From: CAVQBP01 sp963710745
GTDB taxonomy: Bacteria; Bacteroidota; Ignavibacteria; Ignavibacteriales; Ignavibacteriaceae
Reading direction: 5' to 3'
Assembly: GCA_963710745.1 (NCBI GenBank)
Contig: CAVQBP010000023.1
Coordinates: forward strand, 62,001 to 126,000
Length of the DNA stretch: 64,000 bases
Shown: piece after piece, positions 26,672-36,339 of the stretch
Position numbering within the stretch: the first letter of the stretch is position 1
How the letters are laid out: the number at the start of each line of letters is the position of its first letter
Program-made: the position numbers and the translations under genes
The notes under the pieces: model-generated
What the model was told of the DNA's origin: nothing
Databases searched by the model: none
The model's input: the letters and a program-made list of their open reading frames with translations, nothing else

Positions 26672-29347
26672 ATGTATAAAAATATCTCTTTCGTTCTATT
26701 ATCTTTCTTCCTTTTGCTTATGATTTCAGGTTGCGGATCTTCAAATCTATCGCTTGAAGCAAATAAAATAGACTTTCCAAACAATCAATATGAATTAGAT
26801 TCCGGGTGGATATGTAAAAATATTAAAACGGTAAAATCGACAGGAGAAGAATTATCTAAATCATCTTTTCCATTATCAGGATGGATGCCGGCAACAGTGC
26901 CCGGAACTGTACTAACAACCCTGCTGAACAATAAATTAATTCCTGATCCGTTCTATGGGATGAACAATAAGAAGATCCCTGACATATATGATACAGGGCT
27001 TGCTTATTATACTTACTGGTTTATTAAAAACTTTCATGAAGAAGCTCCGGCTGGCTCCGAACAAGTCTGGCTCCATTTCCGCGGTGTCAATTACGGCTGC
27101 GATATATATCTGAACGGCCATAAACTGAATAAAGAAACTCACTATGGAATGTTTCTCCGCCAGAACTATAATATTACTTCTTTTCTATCAAAGGAGGGCA
27201 ATAACCGTCTTGCCGTAATTGTATATCCCCCTGATCCTGTTGGAAACCCAAACGGCGGACAAGGCGGCGACGGTACAATCGGACATAATATAACAAATCA
27301 ATATACAGCAGGCTGGGATTGGATCCAGCCGATCCATGACAGGAACACCGGTATCTGGGATAAAGTAACAGTCGAAAAAACAAACACAATAGAATTGAAG
27401 TACCCGCATGTTATAACAATAGTTCCGGGCAAAAGATTTCCCGGGCAGTCCCAGGCACCTGCTGTTATTAAAACCAGTTCGGAAATTATAAATCCAACCA
27501 ATGAGTCTGTTCAGGGAAAACTGCAGGTCATAATTGGAAATGATGTCATTCAAAAAGAAGTCCTGGTTCAGCCAAAATCTATGGCCAAAGTACAGTTACC
27601 GGAATTCAAATTAGAAAATCCAAAGCTTTGGTGGCCAAACGGTTATGGTGAACAGCCGTTATACAAACTGAAGTTCCGGTTTATTGGAAGCAACGATCAA
27701 TTAATGGATGAAAAAGAAGTAAATACCGGTATCCGTGAAATACAGACAAAATGGAATAACCGTACGCGAAGCCGCGAAGTATTTGTAAACGGACAGAAAA
27801 TTTTTATCAGAGGAGGCAACTGGATTACATCGGATGCAATGCTTAGGTTTTCGCCTGAGAGGTATGATGCTGAAGTCCGGTTTCACCGGGATATGAATCT
27901 CAACCTGATCCGGATATGGGGGGGCAGTTTAACCGAACGGCCGGAATTCTATAATGCCTGCGATAAATACGGGATACTTGTGTTCCAGGATTTCTGGATG
28001 TCTGGTGACTGTAACGGTAAATGGTTTGATCCGATGAAGAAAGAAGACCAGTGGACGAGACGCAAATATCCCGATGATCACAAATTATTTTTAGAATCTG
28101 TAGCTGACCAGGTTAGAATGATCCGGAATCATCCATCTCTTGCGTTCTACTGCGGCGGTAATGAAATCCCGCCTCCGCATGATATACTGACTGTAATGGT
28201 AGATTCTTTACTGCCGGCATTAGATAATACACGCTACTTTTTCGAATATTCGAATGCTGATAGTATGTCTCACAATTCAATCGGCGGAAACGGGGACGGA
28301 ACTTATCAAATACAACCTCTTAGTTATTTCTGGGAAAGACGCTCCTTCCCTTTTAATTCCGAAATCGGTTCGATCGGTATCGGGGACTATCAATCGCTTG
28401 AACGTTTTATTCCGCCGCAGGACATGTTTCTTCCAGGTTCCACATGGACAGATCTGGATTCAGTATGGAGATACCACAAGCCAAGCTGGTACAGCCACTT
28501 TATTGATGCATATGGTAAGCCCACCGATCTGAGAGATTTTGCCGAAAAAGCGCAGCTTGTAAATTATAACCAGTACAGAGGTTTGATTGAAGGACATACA
28601 GCTCATATGTGGGACTGGTATACAGGTGTAATTATCTGGAAGACACAAAATCCGTGGACTGCATTACGCGGCCAGATGTATGATTACTATCTTGATCCCA
28701 ATGGAGGGCTTTACGGGCTGCATCATGCAGGGAAATCTCTTCATGCAATGTATAACCCTGTAGACGGTATGCTGATGATAGCAAATCATACATTCAATCC
28801 GCAGCATGATCTCATGATCCAGGCAAAGGCTTATAACATCGCCGGTCAGGATACAACTGTCCTTCAATGGCTTGTGGAATTAACTCCCGCATCTGTTCAG
28901 AATATTGAATCGGTAAAGAGAAAGCTGGATGAATTTCTATCTTATCGCGGAGGCTTTTTATCTTTGCGTTTAATGGATAGATCGCAAAAAGTCGTTGATG
29001 ATAATCTTTACTGGCTGCCCGATTCAACCGGCAATTACAGCGGACTGCAGCAGATGTCAAAAGCAAGAGTTGCAGTCATAGCCGTTAAGTTAAATGATGG
29101 ACGGATTGAAGTAGAGATTGACAATCCCGGAGGCGCACCTGTGGCGTTTTTCAATCGTATATCACTTATTAATTCTATAACAAAAAAGAGAATCCTTCCG
29201 GTTTTCTACAGCGATAATTATGTTTCCGTTCTACCCGGAGAAGAGAAAACAGTTTTTATTGATTATACCCCAAATGAGAATATTGAAAATGCTGAAGTGT
29301 CGTTAAAAGGGTGGAATGTTGATGAGCAGTTTATAAAAATAAAGTGA
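26672..29347 (+). CDS. GH2-family glycosidase lipoprotein (exo-glucosaminidase/beta-mannosidase-like)
   Basis: 891 residues. The signal ends in a lipobox (LLLMISGC), so it is lipid-anchored. The GH2 jelly-roll (VPGTVLTTLL, WLHFRGVNYGCDIYLNG), Ig-like domain and TIM barrel are complete, with the acid/base Glu498 in GGNE and the nucleophile Glu564 in FNSEIG. The overall wording (RGGNWITSDAMLRFSPERYDAEV, HMWDWYTGVIIWKTQNPW) is closest to exo-beta-D-glucosaminidase/endo-beta-mannosidase-type GH2 enzymes. AGGAAGG lies about 12 bases before the ATG. It probably trims aminosugar- or mannose-containing glycans at the cell envelope. No SusC/D pair is nearby. Confidence 0.88.
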   Translation: MYKNISFVLLSFFLLLMISGCGSSNLSLEANKIDFPNNQYELDSGWICKNIKTVKSTGEELSKSSFPLSGWMPATVPGTVLTTLLNNKLIPDPFYGMNNKKIPDIYDTGLAYYTYWFIKNFHEEAPAGSEQVWLHFRGVNYGCDIYLNGHKLNKETHYGMFLRQNYNITSFLSKEGNNRLAVIVYPPDPVGNPNGGQGGDGTIGHNITNQYTAGWDWIQPIHDRNTGIWDKVTVEKTNTIELKYPHVITIVPGKRFPGQSQAPAVIKTSSEIINPTNESVQGKLQVIIGNDVIQKEVLVQPKSMAKVQLPEFKLENPKLWWPNGYGEQPLYKLKFRFIGSNDQLMDEKEVNTGIREIQTKWNNRTRSREVFVNGQKIFIRGGNWITSDAMLRFSPERYDAEVRFHRDMNLNLIRIWGGSLTERPEFYNACDKYGILVFQDFWMSGDCNGKWFDPMKKEDQWTRRKYPDDHKLFLESVADQVRMIRNHPSLAFYCGGNEIPPPHDILTVMVDSLLPALDNTRYFFEYSNADSMSHNSIGGNGDGTYQIQPLSYFWERRSFPFNSEIGSIGIGDYQSLERFIPPQDMFLPGSTWTDLDSVWRYHKPSWYSHFIDAYGKPTDLRDFAEKAQLVNYNQYRGLIEGHTAHMWDWYTGVIIWKTQNPWTALRGQMYDYYLDPNGGLYGLHHAGKSLHAMYNPVDGMLMIANHTFNPQHDLMIQAKAYNIAGQDTTVLQWLVELTPASVQNIESVKRKLDEFLSYRGGFLSLRLMDRSQKVVDDNLYWLPDSTGNYSGLQQMSKARVAVIAVKLNDGRIEVEIDNPGGAPVAFFNRISLINSITKKRILPVFYSDNYVSVLPGEEKTVFIDYTPNENIENAEVSLKGWNVDEQFIKIK

Positions 29348-29470
29348 ATGAAAGGGTGAATGTTTGAATGAGTGGAATGATTGAATGGAGGAATAGGTGA
29401 ATGGGCAAATGATTGATTGGGTGAATGTTTGAATGTATGAATGCTCAGGTGAAAGTTTGGTTGAATGATT
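29345..29470. repeat. GAATG-rich degenerate tandem repeat
   Basis: Directly after the GH2 stop, the plus strand iterates GAATG at irregular spacing (GTGAATG, TTGAATG, TGGAATG) about a dozen times. It reads as low-complexity DNA; the opposite-strand frame across it is His/Pro/Asn-rich nonsense. No function evident. Confidence 0.7.
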
Positions 29471-29510
29471 TTATATTTGCAAATGTTATTCAAAGAAAGG
29501 AAATGTAATT

Positions 29511-29906
29511 ATGAGGAAATTTTATTTAATTACTTTAATTATAGTTCTGTTATTATCTGGCGGATTATTTGCGCAAAATAAGCCATCTATAAAAGTTGAT
29601 AATATTGCTATTTGCACTTCAGTGGAAAACAGGCAGCCCATTGGAGCAGATTCGGTTTTTTCATCAGATGCAGGTACATTATATTGTTTTACAAAGCTCA
29701 CGACCCAAACGGATACTGCGGAAATTTCTCATGTCTGGTACTATGAAGGCAAAGAAATGACAAAAATTAATTTACCTGTTAAAGCAAAAACATGGCGTAC
29801 ATGGTCTGCTAAGACAATCATGCCGTCATGGAAGGGTAACTGGCGTGTAGAAATAGAGGATTCAAACGGTAGTGTAATTTCCAGCCTGTCTTTCCGTGTC
29901 AATTAG
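29511..29906 (+). CDS. DUF2914-domain secreted protein
   Basis: 131 residues with a signal peptide (about 1-22, ending GGLFAQ) and a single DUF2914-like domain: KVDNIAICTSVENRQPIGADSVF, LYCFTKLTT, ISHVWYYEGKEMTKINLPVKA and SWKGNWRVEIEDSNGSVISSLSFRV. AAAGGAAA precedes the ATG. Small stand-alone DUF2914 proteins are periplasmic; the role is unknown. Confidence 0.85.
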   Translation: MRKFYLITLIIVLLLSGGLFAQNKPSIKVDNIAICTSVENRQPIGADSVFSSDAGTLYCFTKLTTQTDTAEISHVWYYEGKEMTKINLPVKAKTWRTWSAKTIMPSWKGNWRVEIEDSNGSVISSLSFRVN

Positions 29907-29965
29907 AATACAAAATCAAATGGCTAATGATATAATTTCGTTTTTAAGTAGTTTTAATGTGTAGC

Positions 29966-29984
29966 GGATGCAAAATTTACATCC
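29966..29984. repeat. Palindrome GGATGCAAA / TTTACATCC
   Basis: A 19-base near-perfect palindrome, the third copy of the GGATGnAAATTTnCATCC type in the window, in the gap between the DUF2914 gene and the end of the glycan operon. It may serve convergent units as a hairpin. Confidence 0.55.
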
Positions 29985-30105
29985 ATAACCGAGGTGCTCC
30001 CGTATTCCAATGCCAAAATATAAAAAATCCTGCTGTTGAAACATGCTTCAATCGGCCAGCGCTAAAAATTTGGAATACAAACGGGCTCAGCCTGAAAGCA
30101 TCAAA

Positions 30106-31110
30106 TTAACCTGCATTCAGATTCTCTAACCTTTTAACTACTTCCTGCGCCCAGTAAAGTCTTGTAAATTTATCCGCTGCTTCAGTTTTCAGAAATCTTA
30201 GTGCAGCTTTTCTATATTCCAATATTTCTTCATATTGCATTGATTTTACGAGATTATAAATCTCTCCGGATTCTTTATTTCTGCAATTGATGAAACATTC
30301 TGCCGGAATAGTTTCTTTTAGATACTCTCCCCCGCCCCAATACAAAGGAATTGTTCCGGCAACGAAGGCATGAATTACTTTTTCGGTTATATAACCCGGG
30401 TAATCACTATTTTCAAAAGCTATTGTAAAATTATAATTCATAAGAGTTTTAATTTTATTTTTGACGGAACCGTAATAGTTGGAATAGGATTTCCATTTAT
30501 TAATTTCATTTCCCGGAACAGCACCGAAAATATCTATATCTGTTCCGAAAGCGTTTACAAATTTTATTCTTTCATTTAAAAGATTAAGTCCTTTCTTTTC
30601 CGAGTACCTATTAATAATACAGCAACATCCTGATCTTTTTTTATACATAATCCTTTCCAATTTCTTAATTTTTTCTTCTTTATTATCATTGAATACAACA
30701 TAGAACATTCTTTCATCAAAATCTTTTTCATCATAAAGATATAAGTACGATTTTAATTCATCTTTTTTCAAATTCAATATTGTTTCGGGTGTTACATGAG
30801 CGTGGGGTTCTCGTGAAAAGAATACTTTAGGCCCGGGAAATGAGATAAAATCTTCGGTAAGATAATTCTGCGCGACTAAATAATCAGGTGAATCAATTGC
30901 AAAAACCGAAGGAATATTATTAATAAAATTTTTTATTGAACTGAAATAAATTGTTTTTCCAGGATCATTGGCAACACCTGTAAATTTCAATGTCTTCTTT
31001 TTTGAATGGATATTATTTTTCGAAATGTATTTACAGTTAATGCTACGTCCGTTGATTTCTATTATTAAGTAACATAATTTCCTTATTATTTTCAAAAATA
31101 ATGTATTCAA
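30106..31110 (-). CDS. GT10-family (fucosyltransferase-like) glycosyltransferase
   Basis: 334 residues, likely starting at TTG (31108-31110). The GT10 C-terminal signature is clear: NFTIAFENSDYPGYITEKV, HAFVAGTIPLYWGG, then PAECFIN. This is the GDP-sugar-binding region of alpha-1,3/4-fucosyltransferases. The N-terminal part has FFSREPHAHVTPE, also typical. It is the last gene of the nine-gene minus-strand operon, following a nucleotidyltransferase-like gene by about 35 bases. It probably adds fucose or a related sugar to the glycan made by this locus. Confidence 0.88.
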   Translation of the reverse strand: MNTLFLKIIRKLCYLIIEINGRSINCKYISKNNIHSKKKTLKFTGVANDPGKTIYFSSIKNFINNIPSVFAIDSPDYLVAQNYLTEDFISFPGPKVFFSREPHAHVTPETILNLKKDELKSYLYLYDEKDFDERMFYVVFNDNKEEKIKKLERIMYKKRSGCCCIINRYSEKKGLNLLNERIKFVNAFGTDIDIFGAVPGNEINKWKSYSNYYGSVKNKIKTLMNYNFTIAFENSDYPGYITEKVIHAFVAGTIPLYWGGGEYLKETIPAECFINCRNKESGEIYNLVKSMQYEEILEYRKAALRFLKTEAADKFTRLYWAQEVVKRLENLNAG

Positions 31111-31144
31111 GTATTTTAGTTACTTTGTTTACGTATAATCATTT

Positions 31145-32293
31145 CTAATCAGATGATAATTTCAGTAGCCGGGTAATTCCTAAATAAACCGAATAAAAAG
31201 GGACTTGCCACATCTTTTTTACACTCCATTTATGTTGAAGGAAGATCAGAAAATAATGCGGGAAGGCAGGAAAGTTTCGTAATTTTCTATTCCGCAGATA
31301 ATGGTACCATAACAGATACACATGACCACTGCGTCCCCGGCTTTTCATTTTTATTTTAAGCTCTTTTTTTTCTTTAGCAGAAATATTTACAAAACTCAGA
31401 TCATTTAAAACCTTGTCCGGGACAAGCTGCTTTATTTCTGAATTAATAAAATTAAAACCCGAATACAAACTAAGTGACAGGTTCAGCTTTGCCGAATTTT
31501 CTACCAGTTTCCCCCAATCAATTTTATCCCCGTATTTCTGCAATATAAAAACAACATCTGCTACCCATTGAAACCCGGACGATGAGAAACGGTTCAGTCC
31601 ATGTACCATTGCCTGAAGCAATTGATTTTCCGGGTTTAATACATTTAATGTCCTATTATTTATTTCCACGGGAACAGGTTTTTGTAATAATAAATTATCT
31701 GCCTCGCGGCTGCAGGAATCAAATAATATATGCCAGTGTAAATCGAGCTCGCTGCCGTCTTCTCCAAAGAAAGTATATGAATTAGTTATTAAAAGATATT
31801 TTTTACTGAATCTAAAATTATTTTCAAGCTTATATCCGAGTCTTAATAAAGTATCAATTACTTCATCGATTTTTTTTCCCGGTATAAACAAATCAAAATC
31901 ATTCATCGGTCTTAAGCCAAAATCTTTATAATATTCCAGTGTTAATGCCATGCCTTTCAGCGGCATAGCCTCGATACCGGCTTTGCTCAAAGCTTCGACT
32001 GCGAGGAAAAGTTTATTAAATAATAATTTATTCTTATACCATGTTATGTTGTATATATTTTTAAATTCTTTTAATAAAGGAGTCTCTATATTATGTTTTT
32101 TCAGGTTAACATATAAAAGCGGGATAATTTTATTACAGACAGGATCAACCTTTTTGAAATTATAATCAGAGTAATATTTATTCCAGCTTTCAGCAGCCTC
32201 CTCACCCTGCAGCAATGCAGATTTCAGCAATAATATTTTGTCCGCTGAAAATTGTAAATCGTCTTTAATAATATTTGAGTTCGGATTAATCAT
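31145..32293 (-). CDS. PF14907-type nucleotidyltransferase-like protein
   Basis: 382 residues. The core ALSKAGIEAMPLKGMALTLEYY, then LRPMNDFDLFIP with its DxD pair and ELDLHWHIL, is the pattern of the uncharacterised nucleotidyltransferase family common in exopolysaccharide and peptide-modification loci. It overlaps the preceding paralogue by 8 bases (translational coupling). Its DFD motif is intact. Substrate unknown. Confidence 0.85.
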   Translation of the reverse strand: MINPNSNIIKDDLQFSADKILLLKSALLQGEEAAESWNKYYSDYNFKKVDPVCNKIIPLLYVNLKKHNIETPLLKEFKNIYNITWYKNKLLFNKLFLAVEALSKAGIEAMPLKGMALTLEYYKDFGLRPMNDFDLFIPGKKIDEVIDTLLRLGYKLENNFRFSKKYLLITNSYTFFGEDGSELDLHWHILFDSCSREADNLLLQKPVPVEINNRTLNVLNPENQLLQAMVHGLNRFSSSGFQWVADVVFILQKYGDKIDWGKLVENSAKLNLSLSLYSGFNFINSEIKQLVPDKVLNDLSFVNISAKEKKELKIKMKSRGRSGHVYLLWYHYLRNRKLRNFPAFPHYFLIFLQHKWSVKKMWQVPFYSVYLGITRLLKLSSD

Positions 32294-33413
32294 TTTTATA
32301 AAAGGATAACATTCTTTTCAAATGGTTTAAATTAATTTTATAAACAGATTTATAATTATCATTCCATTCCAGGGAAGATTTTGACGGGAAAAGTCCAAAC
32401 CGGATAATTGAAAACTTTTGTTTCCAATCACTTGTATGTTGAAGCAGTCTTAAAAAACCGCTTCTCATCCTATTAGTGGCAAAAAACAGAGCTGCTTCAT
32501 TTGCTGCAGGTTCAGCGTTCTCAACAGCTTTTTGAAGATTTATAAAAACAGAACCCGGGATATTCACTTCAAATTCGTTTATTAAATATTTAAGCATGGG
32601 CAGCAAGCTAATTGATAAGCCGCTGTATTCTGCATTCTCACAAAAGAGTTCCCAGTCGATACCTGCATTCCGTAACAGGAAAACGCTGTCTGCCACCCAT
32701 TGCAAAGTTGAGAAATAATTTATAAAAGCTTTACCCAATATATGAAATAATAAATCCGCACCTGATAATACAAGAACGTCAAGGCCAACAATATTTTTTA
32801 TTTGAGCTCTTTCCCAAAAGCATTTATTATTGTAGTTATAAGATGAATGGTCGAAAAGACGATTGTGCAGTGAGAGTATCAGTCCCGATTTATGATGCAA
32901 TACAATTTTTTCAATTTCATTTTTACGAATATTACTTTCTTTAGTAAAACCGTTATTTATTAGTATTGAAGCTATTTCTTCAAGTGAATTATCCTTACCA
33001 AGAATATCTATATCGTGACAGTGTCTTAAACTCCGGTTATAATAAATTGATTCTGCAAGATATGCACCATCCAATAATATGAATTCACAACTTTCATTTA
33101 ATAATCCACGGAGAGTATTACTAAGGATATTTTTAAATGTACTGCTGCGTAATTCTTCCCTTACATAAGCAGTTTTCAAGTAAGAACTGTAATTATTGTC
33201 TGTTTCTATTTCATTCCTTTTAAGGTTAAAATATAAAAGAGCAAGCGGTCTTTTAAATCCATTACTATTATCTTTTATTTGTTCTAATAAATCCGCATGT
33301 AAATATTTCTCATATTCATTCATAGATAAATCGGTCAGACACAATTTCAGAAAATCAGTTTTCTTTTTATCCGGCATTAAGGATGTTAGCAGCTCACTAA
33401 TATTTATATTCAT
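32286..33413 (-). CDS. PF14907-type nucleotidyltransferase-like protein, divergent paralogue
   Basis: 375 residues with the same layout as the next gene: FILLDGAYLAESIYYNRSLRHCHDIDIL corresponds to PLKGMAL...RPMNDFDLF, with DID as the metal motif, and GLILSLHNRLF to the ELDLHWH strand. KG is replaced by DG and the R-P by R-H, so activity may differ. Overlap with the following gene implies both act together, perhaps as a hetero-pair. Confidence 0.8.
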   Translation of the reverse strand: MNINISELLTSLMPDKKKTDFLKLCLTDLSMNEYEKYLHADLLEQIKDNSNGFKRPLALLYFNLKRNEIETDNNYSSYLKTAYVREELRSSTFKNILSNTLRGLLNESCEFILLDGAYLAESIYYNRSLRHCHDIDILGKDNSLEEIASILINNGFTKESNIRKNEIEKIVLHHKSGLILSLHNRLFDHSSYNYNNKCFWERAQIKNIVGLDVLVLSGADLLFHILGKAFINYFSTLQWVADSVFLLRNAGIDWELFCENAEYSGLSISLLPMLKYLINEFEVNIPGSVFINLQKAVENAEPAANEAALFFATNRMRSGFLRLLQHTSDWKQKFSIIRFGLFPSKSSLEWNDNYKSVYKINLNHLKRMLSFYKND

Positions 33414-33486
33414 AACATATTATGCTTTAAGTCGATCTATCTCTTCAATAAAGTCAGAAGGATAAATTGTTTTCGCAATTATTTTT

Positions 33487-34170
33487 TTATCTTTTTTTTC
33501 GGTCAATTACACCCTTAACAAGCCGGAGAAATTCATCACGGCTTTCGTCACTCCTTCTTTTTGTTAAATTCGATTCATGCATTCTATGGAATGTTAAAGG
33601 CTCTTCAATAACTTTTAATTTAAGACCTAATTCTTTAACCCGTATAAACCAATCCGTTGCATCGGAAAACCAGAAATTATCATTGAATTCTCCGGTTTTC
33701 CGGAATACACTTTTCTTTGCTAATAAAGTGGTAGTGGCATACCCGGGAATAGGCTTAGTGCGCGGGTGATCCTTATAAAAATCTTTTTCTTCTTTCAGTT
33801 CCTGCGACCAGAACATTTCAGCATAAGTAATACAAAGATCTGTACCTGGATTTTCATCAAAGTAATTCATTTGCTTTTCCAATTTTTTTGGGTGCCACAA
33901 ATCATCCGCATCTAAAAATGCAATATAATTTCCGCGGGCATTTCTTAGTCCTAAATTCCGGGTTGTTGCAGGTCCGGTATTTTCCCGGGTGAAGAATTTA
34001 ATCCCGGAGTTAAACTTTTCTACGATTCCCCGGGTGTTATCCGTTGAACCGCCGTCTGCAACAATTATCTCTATATTCTTATAAGTCTGCTCTTTTATGC
34101 TGTTAAGAGCTTCAGCTATAAATTCATCACTGTTGAAGGATGTAATTATGCAGCTGATTAAATCATTCAA
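33487..34170 (-). CDS. GT2-family glycosyltransferase (second of a tandem pair)
   Basis: The likely start is the TTG at 34168-34170 (product MNDLISCIITSF...), which has AGAGGA upstream; an in-frame start at 34200 overlaps the previous gene more. About 227 residues with the full GT-A signature: CIITSFNSDEFIAEALNSI, VADGGSTDNT, and FLDADDLWHP carrying the DxD. It closely resembles the frame-broken GT2 just upstream and is probably a tandem duplicate. The intact copy may now carry the function for the locus. Confidence 0.88.
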   Translation of the reverse strand: MNDLISCIITSFNSDEFIAEALNSIKEQTYKNIEIIVADGGSTDNTRGIVEKFNSGIKFFTRENTGPATTRNLGLRNARGNYIAFLDADDLWHPKKLEKQMNYFDENPGTDLCITYAEMFWSQELKEEKDFYKDHPRTKPIPGYATTTLLAKKSVFRKTGEFNDNFWFSDATDWFIRVKELGLKLKVIEEPLTFHRMHESNLTKRRSDESRDEFLRLVKGVIDRKKR

Positions 34171-34171
34171 A

Positions 34172-34841
34172 TTATTTATTCCTCTTTTTATCGAGCGCAT
34201 TTTTGATCCCGTAAAATATTTCTTCCCTGTCTCTTACTTTAAAATCCTTAGTTAAATTATTTGCATGAATCCTGATATTAACGAGCTTATCCTGCAGGAT
34301 TTTAAAAGGGATCCCCATTTCTCTAATCCTTAAGAAGAAGTCTGTATCCTCACCGGATTTAAGATTAGTTTTAAAATATCCGACTTTTTTTAAAGTATCG
34401 TTCTTAATCAATATTGAACATAAGTGATATGGAGTTGCAATTATATACTTTTGATCAAAATTAGTTATTTCTTTTTCGCTGAAATATTTTAGTATTGCAC
34501 AAACAAATATCTATCCCGGGGTTATTTTTAAAACATTCCATTTGAAGAGATATTTTATTCTTTTCCCAAAGATCATCGGAATCAAGGAAGCTGATAAAAT
34601 CTCCCGCTGCTTTTAAAATACCCGAATTTCTTGCAGCAGAAGCACCTGAATTCGGCTGATAAAAATATTTCACTTTACTATTAAAGCTCTTAACAATTTC
34701 TGAGGTATTGTCAGTTGAACCATCATCAATTACAATTATTTCAATGTTCCCGTATGTTTGGTCCAGTACGCTGTCAATTGCTTCCGCAATATATTTTTCC
34801 CTGTTGAAAGCCGGGATAATACATGTGACTAAAGAATTCAT
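34172..34841 (-). pseudogene. GT2-family glycosyltransferase interrupted by one frameshift
   Basis: The N-terminal half (34461-34841) has CIIPAFNREKYIAEAID, VIDDGSTDNT and FLDSDDLWE. At about 34495-34506 the frame shifts by one base. The reading then continues as CAILKYFSEKEITNFDQKYI and into the C-terminal half (34172-34411; DTLKKVGYFKTNLKSGEDTDFFLRIREMG). Together this gives about 223 residues, the normal length for the family. Only one indel separates the halves, so sequencing error remains possible. Confidence 0.82.
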
Positions 34842-34844
34842 ATA

Positions 34845-35892
34845 TTATAAACTCATTATTTCATTAACGCGTTCCGGAATTTCATCCAGTTCATACCAAG
34901 TTCAATCCAGCAAGCAGGAATTTTATCAACAAGCCGGTAAAGAATATCAAATCCTTTTTGGTTAGGGCTAATCTGTAAGTCTTAATGAGCTTGGAGCTGC
35001 AGGCTAAGAGAGCTTCACTTTTTCCGGCTTTACGATAATTAGTATGATTTGAGTTTCCTACTTTAGGAAGCAGCAGTACAGAGATTTCGGCATACTTGTC
35101 AATCTTATTTAAGTATCCGTTTGAAAAATATATAATAGATTTCTCACCATTGATATGAATTATTTTTCATTTCAAACTTTTGTAATTGCGGAAACCGTCT
35201 TTAAATGATCTGCATATATTAAGGCCGAAGCATATAAACTATGCCCGGTAAATGAATTATCTTTCCACGAAAGACCGACATGATCGTCACCCAGATAATT
35301 AAACCCGGCATTCAGACAGCTCAGAGCCGAAGTTGTTTTCCCGGAACCTCCTTTTCCTAAGAAATAGTATCCCTTTTCCATTTTTAGAAATCATTGAAGC
35401 ATGAATAACTTCAACATTCATATCCCTGTACCAAAGAGCCAATAACTTGTTAAAAGGCTTTGACAGATCATAATTATTCAATTTTCCGGCAGATTCGAAT
35501 GATGCAATAATTCTTTTTTCTTTCCTGTCCAGGAATAATGAGGTCCCGGGATCCTGGCTTGCTACAATCCTGCTGTCGGCTGAAGAAGTAAAGGTTCTTA
35601 ATTCAGCTTCTTTTCCAGAAATTAAATCGAAGGGATCTGAAATCCCTGTTTCGCTTTTATCCCAGATATCAATAGTCAGATCTAAACCATTAAGGGGAGA
35701 TATCTCTTTCTGTTTTAAATGGGTAAATATTTTACCATGCAAATGTGCCAGCTTAGTGCCCATGCATCTCATTCTTACATTGAAACCAGCAAACGCATAA
35801 TAAGCAACAATCATCTTATCAGGTCTTCCGTTTAATGCAGCTTCAAAAGCGGATGCCATTTCATCAAAGTATGTCAGATGTCTATCAATCAT
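34845..35892 (-). pseudogene. Decayed HPr-kinase-like (HprK-related) serine kinase gene
   Basis: Pieces in all three frames line up as one protein of about 345 residues. 35299-35892 gives the N-terminal domain. After a shift near 35375 comes the P-loop GKGGSGKTTSALSCL with LGDDHVGLS, then shifts near 35195 and 35150 (EKSIIYFSNGYLNKIDKYAE, ISVLLLPKVGN, KSEALLACS), and more near 34990 and 34900 before the ending LDEIPERVNEIM and a stop at 34845. The order matches HprK-related kinases that accompany PqqD-like proteins. With at least four indels in 1 kb this is genuine decay. It lies directly between the PqqD-like and GT2 genes. Confidence 0.83.
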
Positions 35893-35898
35893 ATAAAT

Positions 35899-36339
35899 TT
35901 ATTTATCTTTCTTCTCAGAATTATTCTGCCATGGAATATCATCTAATCTCGGCATCGGAGGATCAAGAGCCAGTAAATCCTTCATATCATTATAAATCAT
36001 TAATTCCGGTCTTTCATAATCAGCATTTTCCGGCGATTCATCAAAATCGCCTGTTCTTGAAGCTGCATCAGTAGGGAAAATAATCTTCTCATTGATTAAG
36101 TTCTCAAATAAGCTTTCAATATCTTTTTCAATTGTATCTTTATTAACATCATAAACTTCATTGAGCTTATTTAATATTTCGCCGAAATCATACTCCAGAG
36201 AGATCAATGACCATATGAACGATGCAGTCTTATCCATACTGTAATAAGTTCCGTTGGAAAGGTTGATTAAGATCGCTTCTCCGTCCATAATTTTAGACGC
36301 AACTTCAGAATCGTTTGGTTTATATCTACCGGATATCAT
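35899..36339 (-). CDS. PqqD-like (RRE-type) protein
   Basis: 146 residues. The N-terminal ~90 form a PqqD domain: RYKPNDSEVASKIMDGEAILINLSNGTYYSMDKTASFIW, then ISLEYDFGEILNKLNEVYDV and IEKDIESLFENLINEKII. An acidic tail ends MPRLDDIPW. AGGAGG overlaps the end of the preceding gene. PqqD domains bind leader peptides in RiPP pathways, but they also accompany HprK-like kinases and PF14907 proteins in polysaccharide loci, as here. No precursor peptide was recognised. The acidic ~50-residue tail is an unusual extension. Confidence 0.85.
   Translation of the reverse strand: MISGRYKPNDSEVASKIMDGEAILINLSNGTYYSMDKTASFIWSLISLEYDFGEILNKLNEVYDVNKDTIEKDIESLFENLINEKIIFPTDAASRTGDFDESPENADYERPELMIYNDMKDLLALDPPMPRLDDIPWQNNSEKKDK

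Noticed and set aside
29263..29493. Minus-strand ORF of 76 codons rich in His, Pro and Asn
   Set aside because: Product of the GAATG low-complexity tract read backwards.
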